Shown here one piece after another: positions 35,170 to 46,477 of a stretch of 64,000 bases of DNA. Numbering within the stretch: the first letter of the stretch is position 1; every line of letters starts with the position of its first letter. The stretch lies in NCBI GenBank assembly GCA_907164885.2, contig OU015498.1, forward strand, positions 127,659,227 through 127,723,226. The letters are read 5' to 3'. Below the pieces are notes generated by a model. It worked only from the letters and a program-made list of their open reading frames with translations, was not told where the DNA came from and did no database searches. A program made the position numbers and the translations under genes. Origin of the DNA: Dolomedes plantarius (taxonomy: Eukaryota; Arthropoda; Arachnida; Araneae; Dolomedidae).

Positions 35170-36046
35170 CAAGAAAACGCGACGTCCTAAATTACTTTAC
35201 TTTAAAACATATTCTAAATTCTCTTTTTAATAAAGCACGACCCCTTTTCCAAAATTTGCGACCTAAAAGTAAAGTAAGTATAATTTATCGCAGCCCTGCA
35301 GATCATTAAGCAGGCATGTGAAGTATCGGAACTCAATAACATCCCCAGATATGAGTGTTCGAAAGTTTATGAGATTCCGAATGTCCGTATAGTGTCAAAA
35401 TTCTTGAAGAGCCCTCGAAACACTCTGAATTTATGTCTCTGTAACGTCAAAAAACCCCACTTTACAAGAACTTATGGCCACTTAGCCTATGCCCAGGCCA
35501 TAGGTCTCAGCTCTAGCAAGCGCGGAATTTATCAATCCCCGGGAAGCTTAAGTGGACACGTGAACTCCACGAATCTAGGTCGTCCAGTTAAAAATTTAGT
35601 AGTTTAGGCCCTCTGGCGAAAATATCGCAAAACACCCATTTAATTTTGCATGAACGCAAGACTTTTCCCTCTCTTCGTTGCTAACTCTTGTCGCTACCGG
35701 ACATGCTGTCCGCTCTCTCTTCGTTTCTAACTCTTGTAACTGTCGGACCTGCAATGTAAGCACTGCTGTTTTTACGTCCCGTCCTGGCATAGACGCCGGA
35801 CAAATCATGTGGCCGCTGCAGCCTTCGTAATGCCTACTGATTGAATAAAGGGATTTACTGGATATCGTCTAAAATCTGTGTTCCCTTCTCTGGATCCATG
35901 TGTTAATCTCCTAGATATCATCAGTGTTTTCCTGAATCAACACTCAGCCCGACTGCATCTCTCCAATTTGTGCGCAGCGATTTACTGTATGATTCACTCC
36001 TCGTGCCCGACTGCATCTAAATTTTCTAAATGTGATTATTATCACA
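35165..36046 (+). repeat. 5' LTR of the Gypsy element
   Basis: TGTAACAAG...ATTATCACA. Only two differences from the 3' LTR were noticed, both near the right end (CTAAATGTGATT versus CCAAATGTGTTT). A polyadenylation signal AATAAA lies at about 35845. Its right edge forms a hairpin (AAATGTGAT...ATCACATTT). Frames inside the LTR recur in both copies and are not genes. Confidence 0.92.
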
Positions 36047-36116
36047 TTTATAAAGCCGGCAGGATAATGGATTAATGCGAGGTAATCCCATGGATAAAAA
36101 GTTTTAAGCTATTTCG

Positions 36117-36806
36117 ATGCATCTTCGTTCCCAGACAGCTAAATCTACGCTAAGTTTGCCTGCTGATGATAAACCTTTAGCTTCCCCGTCACTAGTATCA
36201 TCACTCGAAGTTCGTGAGCACTGCGAAAAAACTCCTACTCAAGAATTATCACTATTAAGGACTATGGCGGAAGAAAATTTTAAGTGTCCATTATTTGTGC
36301 CCGATGGTGAAATTGAAATTGAGGACTGGCTGAAGTATTTTACAAGAAAATGCAACGAATTAAATCTGAGTGACGAGAAGAAACTTTCTAAATTTCCGGA
36401 TTATTTAGGACCTGCAGCATTGAACTTTTTTATTTCTGCGTGTATCGACTTACAGTCATGGAGGGATGTGCAAAACAAATTCATCGATCAGTACACGTGC
36501 GGTAAGAGTTACACTTTTGACAACTTTATAAAGATAACATACTCTGCGTGTGGAGATATTAATTCCTACTACAAATCGAAGACAGAATTCGCCTCAAAGC
36601 TTAAACTTTCCGAGGAACTTACGGTGCAATCTTTAAACGGGGGACTGCTTCCCCATTTCAGAAGTATTCTGGTATCCCACGATATTGAAACGACGTCCGA
36701 ATGGATAACAGTAGCAAGAAGAGTGTTTGCCGATGTTCCCCACGGTGCTTCAGCGAGCCGAGATGTCGTAAATCCAACGTCTGTGAAGTTGGCCCCCCGA
36801 CATTGA
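36117..36806 (+). pseudogene. Gag of the Gypsy element, truncated by an insertion
   Basis: The virus-like-particle protein of the element. 220 genuine residues are visible: an N-terminal Ser/Thr-rich leader, then a capsid-like region around EDWLKYFTRKCNELN and PAALNFFISACIDLQSWRDV. At 36777 the reading frame enters the terminal repeat of a foldback-like element and stops after ten foreign residues. Gag resumes at 40065, but after repeating 177 bp already present on the left side; in that right copy a TGA appears (CATTTCTGAAG). The Pro/Arg-rich tail of Gag (40240-40415) has no zinc knuckle and ends with TGA at 40413, in frame with the protease that follows. That stop could be natural readthrough or a CpG-decay mutation of CGA. 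Confidence 0.82.
36600..36776 (+). repeat. 177-bp gag segment, left copy
   Basis: Matches 40065-40241 with two differences noticed (CATTTCAG/CATTTCTG and GTGTTTGCC/GTGTTCGCC). The pair brackets the foldback-like element exactly. Confidence 0.9.
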
Positions 36807-37679
36807 GATATCCAAATTTTAAAAACGGCATTCGTTTTAGCGTCGTTTGAGCGTGTTTGAGCGCCAAAAATTTTCGTTTGAGCGCAATTTTTAAAAAAGT
36901 TATGAGCATTTCATTTTTTGGCGGGAAAAACACCTAGCCCCCCCGACATTGAGATATTTAAATTTTGAAAACGGCATTCGTTTGAGCGTCGTTTGAGCGT
37001 GTTTGAGCGCCAAAAATTTTCGTTTGAGCGCAATTTTTAAAAAAGTTATGAGCATTTCATTTTTTGGCGGGAAAAACACCTAGCCCCCCCCGACATTGAG
37101 ATATTTAAATTTTGAAAACGGCATTCGTTTGAGCGTCGTTTGAGCGTGTTTGAGCGCCAAAAATTTTCGTTTGAGCGCAATTTTTAAAAGAGTTATGAGC
37201 ATTTCTTTTTTTCGCGGGAAAAACACCTAGCCCTCCCCTCCCCTCCCCTCACATTGAGATATTCAGAGAACGGGAAAAACAGAGCGGCATGAAATTTCGT
37301 GTCGGGGAAATGGCGAAAAAAAGGGGGGGGGAAATTAGGTGTCTGCGAAACGGAAGGGACACCTCCAAATATGGCGGGTCCCATGGATAAGACATTGAAA
37401 GAGGTGCCAAAATGAGGCAGAGTAAAAATACGAAATTATCAACGAATAACGATAAAATATAATAGTAACTAATAATAGCAAATAGTTTCAAACTTGTTGA
37501 TATAGTTTAGGCCTCAGACAACAGTGTTTAATGCATTTATGAAATTTTTCAATACATTCAAAAATCCATTGATTCGTTCTTAATATTTCTTATACTTTAA
37601 AAAAGATGAACTTGAAAGAAAGTTTTCGTATCTCTGACCTGTATATATTTACTTACCTTTTTCTTTTTCCCTATATATA

Positions 37680-38172
37680 TACCTAAAACTAAATACCCGT
37701 GCTTCACAACATAATACATTACTACCACCAATCATATAATCGGGTTCCATTAATTTAAATTAACTTCAGTAGTAAAGTGTTGTCATTTCTTTTGAGGAGT
37801 TAATCCTATAATTTAATGACGATCCAACATTAAATAAGGGTTTTTAGATTTATATTTATTTCTTAATTTTGGGGGCCTTATGGCCCTTCTGGATTTTTTA
37901 GCTTTCTTAGTACCTAGGGCTTTAGATGAGTCACTATGCAAAATTTCAGCTTCTTAGGTCTTATGGTTCCAGAGATACAGTGATCAGTAAGACCGTGTTT
38001 AATTTTGAGGGTCCCTTTTCACATACTAAAAGTGTAGATTTTTTAAAAAATATTTCTTAAATGTTATTGTTAGGGAGAGCGGAAGTGCATCCACTATACA
38101 AATTTTCAACTTCCTAGAACTCATGGTTCGAGAGATACGGTGATCAGTGAGTGAGTGGTATTTGGATTTTAT
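37680..38172 (+). repeat. dispersed repeat R4 inside the foldback-like element
   Basis: Begins near ACTAAATACCCGTGCTTCAC and ends near GTGATCAGTGAGTGAGTG. Two diverged internal blocks of 'AAAATTTTCAACTTCTAGG...GAGATACGGTGATCAGT' occur. Architecture resembles R1 and R2 (ACCCG start, repeated AGT tail). Confidence 0.5.
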
Positions 38173-39265
38173 ATACAGGGTGTCCGGGCTAAAAGTATTT
38201 TTTATATAGAGAATGAAAAACGCTACCCAAGGACTTTTTAAATCTTCAAATTCCAATAAATACATCAAGAAAAATATAGGAGCAGTAAAATTACGGCAAG
38301 AATTCTGTCAGCTGTAAATTACTTTCAACTACGTAATGCAATTGCTTGATGCACTTCCATAATTTGAACTTTTACAACTTTCTAACACTGTAACACAATT
38401 ATTGTAAATATGGTAAAAGCAAAGATTATTTTAACGAGGAAGGATATGTCAAACTGTCTGCCAGACCATAAATGTAGTGCCAGTGACGTCTAGTTAACTG
38501 TACCTTTTCTAAACACTATATAAACGCCGGTAAGTTTATCGCAATATTCTGTTGAATACATTTCTTTTCTTATATCGACTATTTTTATTTAGCAACTGAT
38601 TGCACTCACATAGTTATCTTATACAATGTTTGACCAGAAATCTTATGGTATATTTTGGATTTTAAAATTATATTTTTTTCCTTCGATATATATACATATC
38701 GAACTATTAGATTTATGAATCTAAACTATACAAATATCAAAATATTAACTTTATTTACCTAAAATATATAAATATAAAAATATTACAATTTAAGATAGAA
38801 GATGATTAATGTAAAATAAATTAGCCACTTTTGAACAAAAATGACTGACTATCAGCAGTGCTGAAATGCATCAATTTACAAAATTCCTCATAACCAATTC
38901 TGAATATATATACATAAATAAATTGCTTAAAACACAAAAACAATAATCGTAACCATCTCTACTTTATAAACACATTATGAAAGTGCTATACGCACATAAA
39001 TGATTAGAAAAATAAAACTGTGATTGCCGTGACACTCAAAATATGTATTTACAAAAATTTAGTATAAAACTTGATGCACACTTGAATACTACAATAAAAT
39101 ATAACTGCATTAAGAATCCCAATTTCAGAATTATAATATACAATAAATAAAATGATTTGTTTCTCGTATAGAACGGAGCAAAAGATTAACATTATAATAG
39201 AATTATTAAGAGTTTGCATAAGTTGCATATCATGAATTATCGTAAAAAGTTAAATATGGTAATTA
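38173..39265. other. interior of the foldback-like element, unrecognised
   Basis: Starts with a lone CAGGGTGTCCGGGCTAAAAG end-like word at 38177; otherwise AT-rich with no frame or repeats recognised. Confidence 0.45.
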
Positions 39266-39433
39266 CAGTGGCGTAGCGAGCATAACTGGCGCCCGGGGCA
39301 CATTACCTTTTTGGCGCCCCTCGTGGTCTTGGGGACCAAAGAGTCCAATGGTCTTAGGTTGCATTTGGCGCCCCTCTGCAAGTGACGCCCGGGGCATGAT
39401 AGACCACCTTGCCCCCCTCTCGCTACGCCACTG
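39266..39433. mobile_element. hAT MITE
   Basis: Ends CAGTGGCGTAGCGAG and CTCGCTACGCCACTG are perfect inverted repeats; the 8-bp target duplication GGTAATTA is perfect (39258-39265, 39434-39441). 168 bp and GC-rich against its surroundings. Confidence 0.9.
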
Positions 39434-40064
39434 GGTAATTAAAATATTCCACATTGAAGTCAGGTAATTAAAAACAAATGGTTCCAATAGTTAGTTGATC
39501 GTTAAAACGTTTCCAATTTTAAGATTATGTTGACAGCAAATATAGCTCAAACACGCTCAAACGAATGCCGTTTTCAAAAATCGAATATCTCAATGTTGGG
39601 GGGGGGGGGGGGCTAGGAGTTTCTGCCCGCTAAAAATTAAAATGCTCGTAACTCTTTTAAAAATGGCGCTGAAACGAAAATTTTTGGCGCTCAAACACGC
39701 TCAAACGACGCTCAAACGAATGCCGTTTTCAAAATTTAAATATCTCAATGTCGGGGGGGCTAGGTGTTTTTTCCCGCCAAAAAATGAAATGCTCATAACT
39801 TTTTTAAAAATTGCGCTCAAACGAAAATTTTTGGCGCTCAAACACGCTCAAACGACGCTCAAACGAATGCCGTTTTCAAAATTTAAATATCTCAATGTCG
39901 GGGGGGCTAGGTGTTTTTCCCGCCAAAAAATGAAATGCTCATAACTTTTTTAAAAATTGCGCTCAAACGAAAATTTTTGGCGCTCAAACACGCTCAAACG
40001 ACGCTCAAACGAATGCCGTTTTCAAAATTTGGATATCTCAATGTCGGGGGGCCAACTTCACAGA

Positions 40065-40241
40065 CTTAAACTTTCCGAGGAACTTACGGTGCAATCTTTA
40101 AACGGGGGACTGCTTCCCCATTTCTGAAGTATTCTGGTATCCCACGATATTGAAACGACGTCCGAATGGATAACAGTAGCAAGAAGAGTGTTCGCCGATG
40201 TTCCCCACGGTGCTTCAGCGAGCCGAGATGTCGTAAATCCA
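40065..40241 (+). repeat. 177-bp gag segment, right copy
   Basis: See 36600-36776. The original gag reading continues after this copy (CCATCACGACCC), so this copy is joined to the downstream half of gag. Confidence 0.9.
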
Positions 40242-40427
40242 TCACGACCCATAAACTCAACACGACCTTATGCTCCCAGGATCCCATTTCAACCTCCCGT
40301 GCCAAGGGAATTCTCGCCGCGCTACCCGCAGTATCAGCGATCCCCATTGAACCCAGCGATTCACTATCAGACAAGACCTCCGATGAGACGAGATAGTTTC
40401 CAAAATCGCCGGTGACCTTACTTCAAA

Positions 40428-41456
40428 GTGAAAATCATCTTAAATGAACAATTAATTACAGGATTAATTGACACGGGAGCCGGAATTAATGTGATCCCTT
40501 ATCATTTATTGCCGAATCTCTGCGAAACTACCATAATATCGAGCGCCGAAGAAAGACTCCCTAAGGTAAAAATGTTAAAAGGTGTTGTTGAGGTAAGAAA
40601 AATTGTCCTCTTGAAAACAAACATTTCTAAGATTACAAAATTTATCAAGTTTTATGTGATTGAATCTAATTTAAACTATGCACTACTATCAACAGAATTT
40701 GTGAATCAGTTCAAATTAAATCTAGATTTTAATACCCTTCAAGTTTATCAATTTAATAGAAATGTAACCTCAAACGAAGTGTTAACCTATATAGATAATA
40801 ACTTTGCATGCTTGATTTATGATTCTAATTTCAGTAAATGTAAAAAAGGAAATTTTAAAGAAAGTGTATATAATGTTGAATGTAATGAATATAATTTTGA
40901 GTTTAATGATGATACCGAAGAAATACAATTAAGTGAGTTGTTAGAGGAATATAATAATGTGTTTGCAAAATCTAAATATGATGTTGGTTGCATTCGACTG
41001 GAACCCCAAAGAGTTATTCTAACGTCCGAACTACCTATCTCATTACGTCCGTATAGAGCATCTCCTAAAGATAATGCAGAGATAAAGAAACAAATTGATG
41101 AACTGCTAGCCGCTGACTTAATAAAACCCTCCTGTAGCCCTTTTTCATTTCCCATTACTTTGGCATATAAACGTGACGAAAATTCAAAAACTAGATTATG
41201 CATTGATTATAGACAACTTAACAAAATAACCAAAACAGATTCTGAACCGATCCCCGGAATTGATGCCGTCTTAGATCAATTAACTCATGCTAAAATTTTT
41301 TCCACTTTGGATTTAGCATCAGGTTATTGGCACATTCGACTTAATGAAAACGATACTGAAAAACTAGCCTTTACATCTAATTTCGGACTCTATGAATGGA
41401 AACGATTGCCTTTTGGATGGAAAAATGCTCCAGCCAACTCTCAGACAAATTCTTAA
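40428..41456 (+). CDS. Gypsy Pol, protease and N-terminal reverse transcriptase
   Basis: Encodes the aspartic protease (LIDTGAGINVIPYHLL, catalytic Asp15 with the DTG motif) and the reverse transcriptase up to motif B. RT landmarks are LRPYRASPKDNAEIKKQ, KTRLCIDYRQLNKIT, STLDLASGYWHIRL (motif A, first catalytic Asp) and WKRLPFGWKNAPA (motif B). The frame then ends prematurely: about 10-11 bases are missing after GCTCCAGCCA near 41433, and the rest of RT lies in the overlapping frame from 41392. Upstream the same frame is open to the TGA at 40413 that separates Gag from Pol. Confidence 0.88.
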   Translation: MKIILNEQLITGLIDTGAGINVIPYHLLPNLCETTIISSAEERLPKVKMLKGVVEVRKIVLLKTNISKITKFIKFYVIESNLNYALLSTEFVNQFKLNLDFNTLQVYQFNRNVTSNEVLTYIDNNFACLIYDSNFSKCKKGNFKESVYNVECNEYNFEFNDDTEEIQLSELLEEYNNVFAKSKYDVGCIRLEPQRVILTSELPISLRPYRASPKDNAEIKKQIDELLAADLIKPSCSPFSFPITLAYKRDENSKTRLCIDYRQLNKITKTDSEPIPGIDAVLDQLTHAKIFSTLDLASGYWHIRLNENDTEKLAFTSNFGLYEWKRLPFGWKNAPANSQTNS

Positions 41457-43512
41457 TAAATATCAAATTAAGTTTGCCTTAAATTATTTCGATGATATAA
41501 TTATCTTTTCGCAATCTTTTGAAGAACATTTAGAGCATTTGAGAATTATATTTTCAGTATGTGAAAAAGAAAACATTAAACTAAAACGGTCAAAATGTCA
41601 GTTCGCGCAAAAAAGGATTAAATTTCTAGGTTATGAAGTTGAGTCTGGAAAATATCATCCCAGCAATGACAATATTGAAGTAATTAAAAAGTTAGAGCCA
41701 CCCAGAAATGTTAAAGAATTACAAAGATTTTTAGGAAGTATTAATGTGTATAATAAATTCATTCCAAACTACGCCAACATCCGAGCACCTCTTAACAATT
41801 TACTTAAAAAGAATATTAAATATGAGTGGAGTGACCAGTGCCAACATGCTTTTCAAAAGTTAAAAAATATCTTAATTTCTAAACCAGTGCTAACTCTGTT
41901 CAATCCTAATTACCCTTGTCATGTTTTTGTTGATGCATCACATGAAGCGGTAGCTGCCATTTTAAACCAAGAACACCCCGATAATACGCTTCATCCTGTA
42001 GCTTTTCATTCAAGAAAACTTAGGCCCTATGAAAAAAATTACGCTATAACGGAATTGGAGTGTTTGTCTATTATTGACTCTGTCGATAAATTTTATTGTT
42101 ATTTACACGGAAGCCACTTCACAATTCATACGGATCACGCATCTTTGGTTTGGTTAAAAAGTATCAAACACCCTACCGGAAGATTATTTAGATGGTCGTT
42201 AAAACTGTCAATGTATGATTTCGATATAAAGTATAAGAAAGGTTCTACCGATATTGAAGCTGATATGTTAACACGTATTCCTATTTCTCATCATATTGGT
42301 TTAAATTCTCATTTTTTATCTACTGAAGAACTAAAAACTCATCAAAGATTGGACAATGTTGGGTGTAATAAATTTCAGAAAATTAATAACTTGTATATGA
42401 TCAAAAAGAAAGGGTTTTATAAGATTTGTGTTCCATATTCTCTACGCTTAAAGTTACTAGAAAAAGCTCATGTAGAGCTTGGACATGTTGGTGTTTCTTC
42501 CATGTTGAATGTATTATCACCTCAATATTACTGGTATGGTATTATTAATGATGTCAAAAATTATGTCAAACATTGTGAAATATGTCAACTTAACAAAAAA
42601 TCGCGACAGAAAAAATATGGTTTGTTACAAAATTTACCCCCTGCACATGAACCTTTTGATGTTGTTTCTATTGACACTGTTGGTGGTTTAAATTATTATG
42701 AATCCACGAAAAAGTATTTACATATTGTTATTGATCATGCTACTAGATACGTTTGGACTTATCCCTCTAAAAGTGCAACCACTGATACATACATAAATTG
42801 TCTAAAGCAATTATTTCAGATTCAAGTTCCAAAGAAATTATTAAGCGACCGTAACGCTGCCTTTACTTCCACAAAATTTAAACATTTTTTGAGAAATCAT
42901 AACGTTTGTAAATTAGTATCCTCAGCACACAGACCACAAACAAATGGGACTGTAGAAAGAGTTAATCAAACTATCATAACGAGACTAAAATGCAAACTTA
43001 GTTCATATCAAGGAAAAATAGCATGGACAAAATTATTGACTCAAGTAACTGAGGAATATAATAATACCCCTCATTCCGTCACTAAATTTCCTCCTGCGTA
43101 CCTCTTGTACGGCAAGTTACCTTACGAAAATTTAATTCAAAATCAAGAAATGTATCCACCAATAGAGGAAGCTAGGAAAATTGCAGAAAAGAGGACTACA
43201 CAATATCTTTCGCGTAATAAAGATAGATACGATACTCATTTTAAGGTAGCTGATTTTAAACCCGGAGACCTAGTAATGTATGAAGAATTCCAATATCCAA
43301 ATACTCGTAAACTTACTTCCCCTTATTCTGGACCCTACACCGTTTTAAAACAATTTTCTAATGTAACTTTTGAAATTAACAAACCTAACCATTTGACTAA
43401 AAAACTTACTGAAATCGTACACTCAACCAAATTAAGGCACTTTAATTCTGCAGAAAAGTTTAAATTATCTACAAAAAAGAGTAAAATTCCCGTAGCTATT
43501 AAACGGACGTAG
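41392..43512 (+). CDS. Gypsy Pol, C-terminal RT, RNase H and integrase
   Basis: 706 codons, the genuine part starting at about residue 16. YFDDIIIFS carries the RT catalytic pair (Asp34, Asp35). RNase H has the FVDAS, ELEC, HTDH and EADML acidic residues (Asp181, Glu221, Asp248, Asp291). Integrase shows the HHCC zinc site (His360, His365, Cys395, Cys398), the DD35E triad (SIDTV Asp428, SDRNA Asp486, VERVN Glu522, 35 residues between the last two) and a GPY/F module at SGPYTVLKQF (about 646-655). It ends at a natural stop with a basic tail. No chromodomain or envelope gene follows. The only lesion is the small deletion that separates it from the first Pol frame. Confidence 0.92.
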   Translation: MNGNDCLLDGKMLQPTLRQILNKYQIKFALNYFDDIIIFSQSFEEHLEHLRIIFSVCEKENIKLKRSKCQFAQKRIKFLGYEVESGKYHPSNDNIEVIKKLEPPRNVKELQRFLGSINVYNKFIPNYANIRAPLNNLLKKNIKYEWSDQCQHAFQKLKNILISKPVLTLFNPNYPCHVFVDASHEAVAAILNQEHPDNTLHPVAFHSRKLRPYEKNYAITELECLSIIDSVDKFYCYLHGSHFTIHTDHASLVWLKSIKHPTGRLFRWSLKLSMYDFDIKYKKGSTDIEADMLTRIPISHHIGLNSHFLSTEELKTHQRLDNVGCNKFQKINNLYMIKKKGFYKICVPYSLRLKLLEKAHVELGHVGVSSMLNVLSPQYYWYGIINDVKNYVKHCEICQLNKKSRQKKYGLLQNLPPAHEPFDVVSIDTVGGLNYYESTKKYLHIVIDHATRYVWTYPSKSATTDTYINCLKQLFQIQVPKKLLSDRNAAFTSTKFKHFLRNHNVCKLVSSAHRPQTNGTVERVNQTIITRLKCKLSSYQGKIAWTKLLTQVTEEYNNTPHSVTKFPPAYLLYGKLPYENLIQNQEMYPPIEEARKIAEKRTTQYLSRNKDRYDTHFKVADFKPGDLVMYEEFQYPNTRKLTSPYSGPYTVLKQFSNVTFEINKPNHLTKKLTEIVHSTKLRHFNSAEKFKLSTKKSKIPVAIKRT

Positions 43513-45530
43513 AAGCGAAACCTCTACGAGAAAAGAAAAAGAAAGAAAGGAAAGTAGGTCACCATTCAAACCACCCCACCGTTACGCTTACTATACACAC
43601 ATGTGAGAGGTTAAATGTCAACAAGCTCGGAGGAGAAATATAGTCTCTCTCCCGAAGGAAGGAGAATCACTTCGAGCAAGGTAACGTGTCATGTTAATTT
43701 TTTTCTATAAATACCCGCAATAAAGCTGGTGTGAAAAAAAAAATGTTTTGTTCATCAACTTGTTGTATTTTGTATTATGGTTTTACAGTGTTTCACAAGT
43801 ATTATAAGATTTATTGTTTATTGAATATTAAGAATGTTATTATATTATTATATCTGTAAATCATATGTTCTATATTATAGGAGTACTAACGTATCAAAAT
43901 TGCATACAAAAATGTTTTTGAGTACAACAATGCTAACTTGGAATCTTATACAAGCTACCACAATTTTGTACTTATTATGTTTTATGTTGGAGAATATGGT
44001 TTTAGATCCTCAGGTTTGCTATGTTTGAAAAAAGGTAAAGGTATAAGAATTTTATATGCATAAGAGATTTTCTTGGTCAGTAGATAATAGATGACACAGT
44101 TTTCCACTTATCGGGCATCGGAGCGTCCTTCGTAAAATCACATAAGCATCCCTTAACCACGGTTGGTTTTTTTTGACATCCGTTTGTTAAAGAGGAAAAG
44201 CCCATGTCTAAGGAAAGTCTCATTTCTTGTGATGATGATGATGGAAAAAAAATTGTAATAAGGATATTAAACGAATACGTGTTGAATTTACTCAGAAGAG
44301 ACGGAGTTATATGAGTAGAGGATTTAAATCATATTGCATACATTTTGGTAATCGTGTTGAAATTAAAAACTTATTTGATGTTACAACTAAAAAGCAAAAT
44401 ATTGACTCTTATGATATACTAGCATATGGACTTCTATGTATTGTGAATTTTATCTATTTTGATACAGAGAAGAATTTGTCACCTATCCTTTCTTTGTTGA
44501 TTATGGAATAAAGTCCTCACTATGACGAATGATGGAAAAACTCAAGTCTATCATTTTGATGTATAGAGACTGTTCTTCTGTCAACATATATAATTTATAA
44601 GTGTTATATTGTTGTATATTTGTATCAGGTGGTAAAATTAAAATAATGAATAGTTAAATTTTAAAATTATCCACAAAAATATTTATCAACTTATGTAAAC
44701 GGTTTGTAATCTATTTTAAGAAATTATAAGAGTATAAAAAATTGTTTTATTTTACTGAAGTATGAAGGTACAAACATTACTAACTTAGTATTCTTCACAA
44801 GTTACCTAAACATTGTACTTTTTTACATGGTAAATTGAAAAAGGTATGTGGTTTCGAATCCTCGTGGGTATATTATGTAGTTGAAGGTTAAATAAAGGTA
44901 GGAGAATAATATGTTTTTCAGGAGATTTTCTGGTACAGTAGAAATTTCAAAGAACAGTTTATCTATTAACTAGAAACGGAGTTCTTTCTAATCTATTAAG
45001 CGTCCCTATGCCACGGTTGAAGACTAACATCCGTCTGCTATAGAGGAAGTGCCCATTCCAGAAAATTCTCAAAATGATAAAAGAGAAATAAATAGAAAAG
45101 TAATGCTTCATATATGATAAAAAGAGAGGTATGTTTAAGAGGTAAGAGGTTATATAACAGGAGGATTCATACCAAAATGCTAGTAGTAAGATTAAATTAA
45201 AATATCGTGTTATTTATGAAAGTTAAAGTGTTTATATAAGAAATTAAATATGATAAATATTGAGAAAGAATTTAGTACATTTATTTGACTTATTCTTTTA
45301 GAGGTTATTATTTTTGTGGATATAATATTGTTTTGGATAGTGAATATTGAATATTGAAATTAAATTATTGCAATTAGTATGAAATATTGAAATTGAATTC
45401 GAACATGGAGATTCTTATTCTGTAAATGATATAATGTGTGTTTACCTTTGATGCATACAGTGTACTTAAAATTTTGTAGAATTTTATGTCAACGGAAAAG
45501 TCTTCCTTTCAGCAAGAACTTTTCTTATTT
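43513..45530 (+). other. long 3' non-coding region of the Gypsy element
   Basis: No open frame above 90 codons and no envelope-like protein. AATAAA at 43719 is followed 9 bases later by ten A (43734-43743), like a processed transcript end. An imperfect direct repeat pairs about 44147-44208 with 44999-45058 (shared blocks CACGGTTG, ACATCCGT, AGAGGAA, GCCCAT). Confidence 0.6.
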
Positions 45531-45545
45531 CGATGGGGGGGGAAA
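45531..45545 (+). other. polypurine tract of the Gypsy element
   Basis: GATGGGGGGGGAAA immediately before the 3' LTR, the normal primer site for plus-strand DNA synthesis. Confidence 0.75.
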
Positions 45546-46427
45546 TGTAACAAGAAAACGCGACGTCCTAAATTACTTTACTTTAAAACATATTCTAAAT
45601 TCTCTTTTTAATAAAGCACGACCCCTTTTCCAAAATTTGCGACCTAAAAGTAAAGTAAGTATAATTTATCGCAGCCCTGCAGATCATTAAGCAGGCATGT
45701 GAAGTATCGGAACTCAATAACATCCCCAGATATGAGTGTTCGAAAGTTTATGAGATTCCGAATGTCCGTATAGTGTCAAAATTCTTGAAGAGCCCTCGAA
45801 ACACTCTGAATTTATGTCTCTGTAACGTCAAAAAACCCCACTTTACAAGAACTTATGGCCACTTAGCCTATGCCCAGGCCATAGGTCTCAGCTCTAGCAA
45901 GCGCGGAATTTATCAATCCCCGGGAAGCTTAAGTGGACACGTGAACTCCACGAATCTAGGTCGTCCAGTTAAAAATTTAGTAGTTTAGGCCCTCTGGCGA
46001 AAATATCGCAAAACACCCATTTAATTTTGCATGAACGCAAGACTTTTCCCTCTCTTCGTTGCTAACTCTTGTCGCTACCGGACATGCTGTCCGCTCTCTC
46101 TTCGTTTCTAACTCTTGTAACTGTCGGACCTGCAATGTAAGCACTGCTGTTTTTACGTCCCGTCCTGGCATAGACGCCGGACAAATCATGTGGCCGCTGC
46201 AGCCTTCGTAATGCCTACTGATTGAATAAAGGGATTTACTGGATATCGTCTAAAATCTGTGTTCCCTTCTCTGGATCCATGTGTTAATCTCCTAGATATC
46301 ATCAGTGTTTTCCTGAATCAACACTCAGCCCGACTGCATCTCTCCAATTTGTGCGCAGCGATTTACTGTATGATTCACTCCTCGTGCCCGACTGCATCTA
46401 AATTTTCCAAATGTGTTTATTATCACA
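45546..46427 (+). repeat. 3' LTR of the Gypsy element
   Basis: 882 bp, same as the 5' LTR except for two noticed differences near the right end. Followed by a (TA)n tract. Confidence 0.92.
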
Positions 46428-46441
46428 CATATATATATACG

Positions 46442-46477
<36 letters not shown>

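Larger units (their letters stand above)
36777..40064. mobile_element. foldback-like element with tandem-repeat inverted arms
   Basis: Outer ends GTCTGTGAAGTTGGCCCCCC and the exact inverse GGGGGGCCAACTTCACAGAC. Each arm is made of about three 145-bp units (left unit starts near 36799, 36944, 37091, partial at 37250; right units between 39541 and 40046). Each unit carries four copies of TTTGAGCG. The interior (37280-39540) encodes no transposase and contains two other repeats. The structure recalls Foldback/Galileo-type elements; superfamily not proven. Confidence 0.8.
35165..46427 (+). mobile_element. Gypsy (Ty3-like) LTR retrotransposon, interrupted in gag
   Basis: LTRs of 882 bp at 35165-36046 and 45546-46427; gag from 36117; protease, RT, RNase H and integrase between 40428 and 43512; a 2-kb 3' non-coding region; a purine-rich tract CGATGGGGGGGGAAA directly before the 3' LTR. 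A 3.3-kb foldback-like element splits gag. No clean target duplication is visible because the target is (TA)n and the right flank begins CATATA. Confidence 0.92.

Noticed and set aside
35392..36075. Frames of 65-71 codons on both strands in the LTRs, repeated at 45773-46522
   Set aside because: They recur only because the LTRs are duplicates; LTR sequence is non-coding and no protein motif is present.
43513..45530. Envelope gene or third frame in the Gypsy 3' region
   Set aside because: No frame above 90 codons, no signal peptide or transmembrane pattern.
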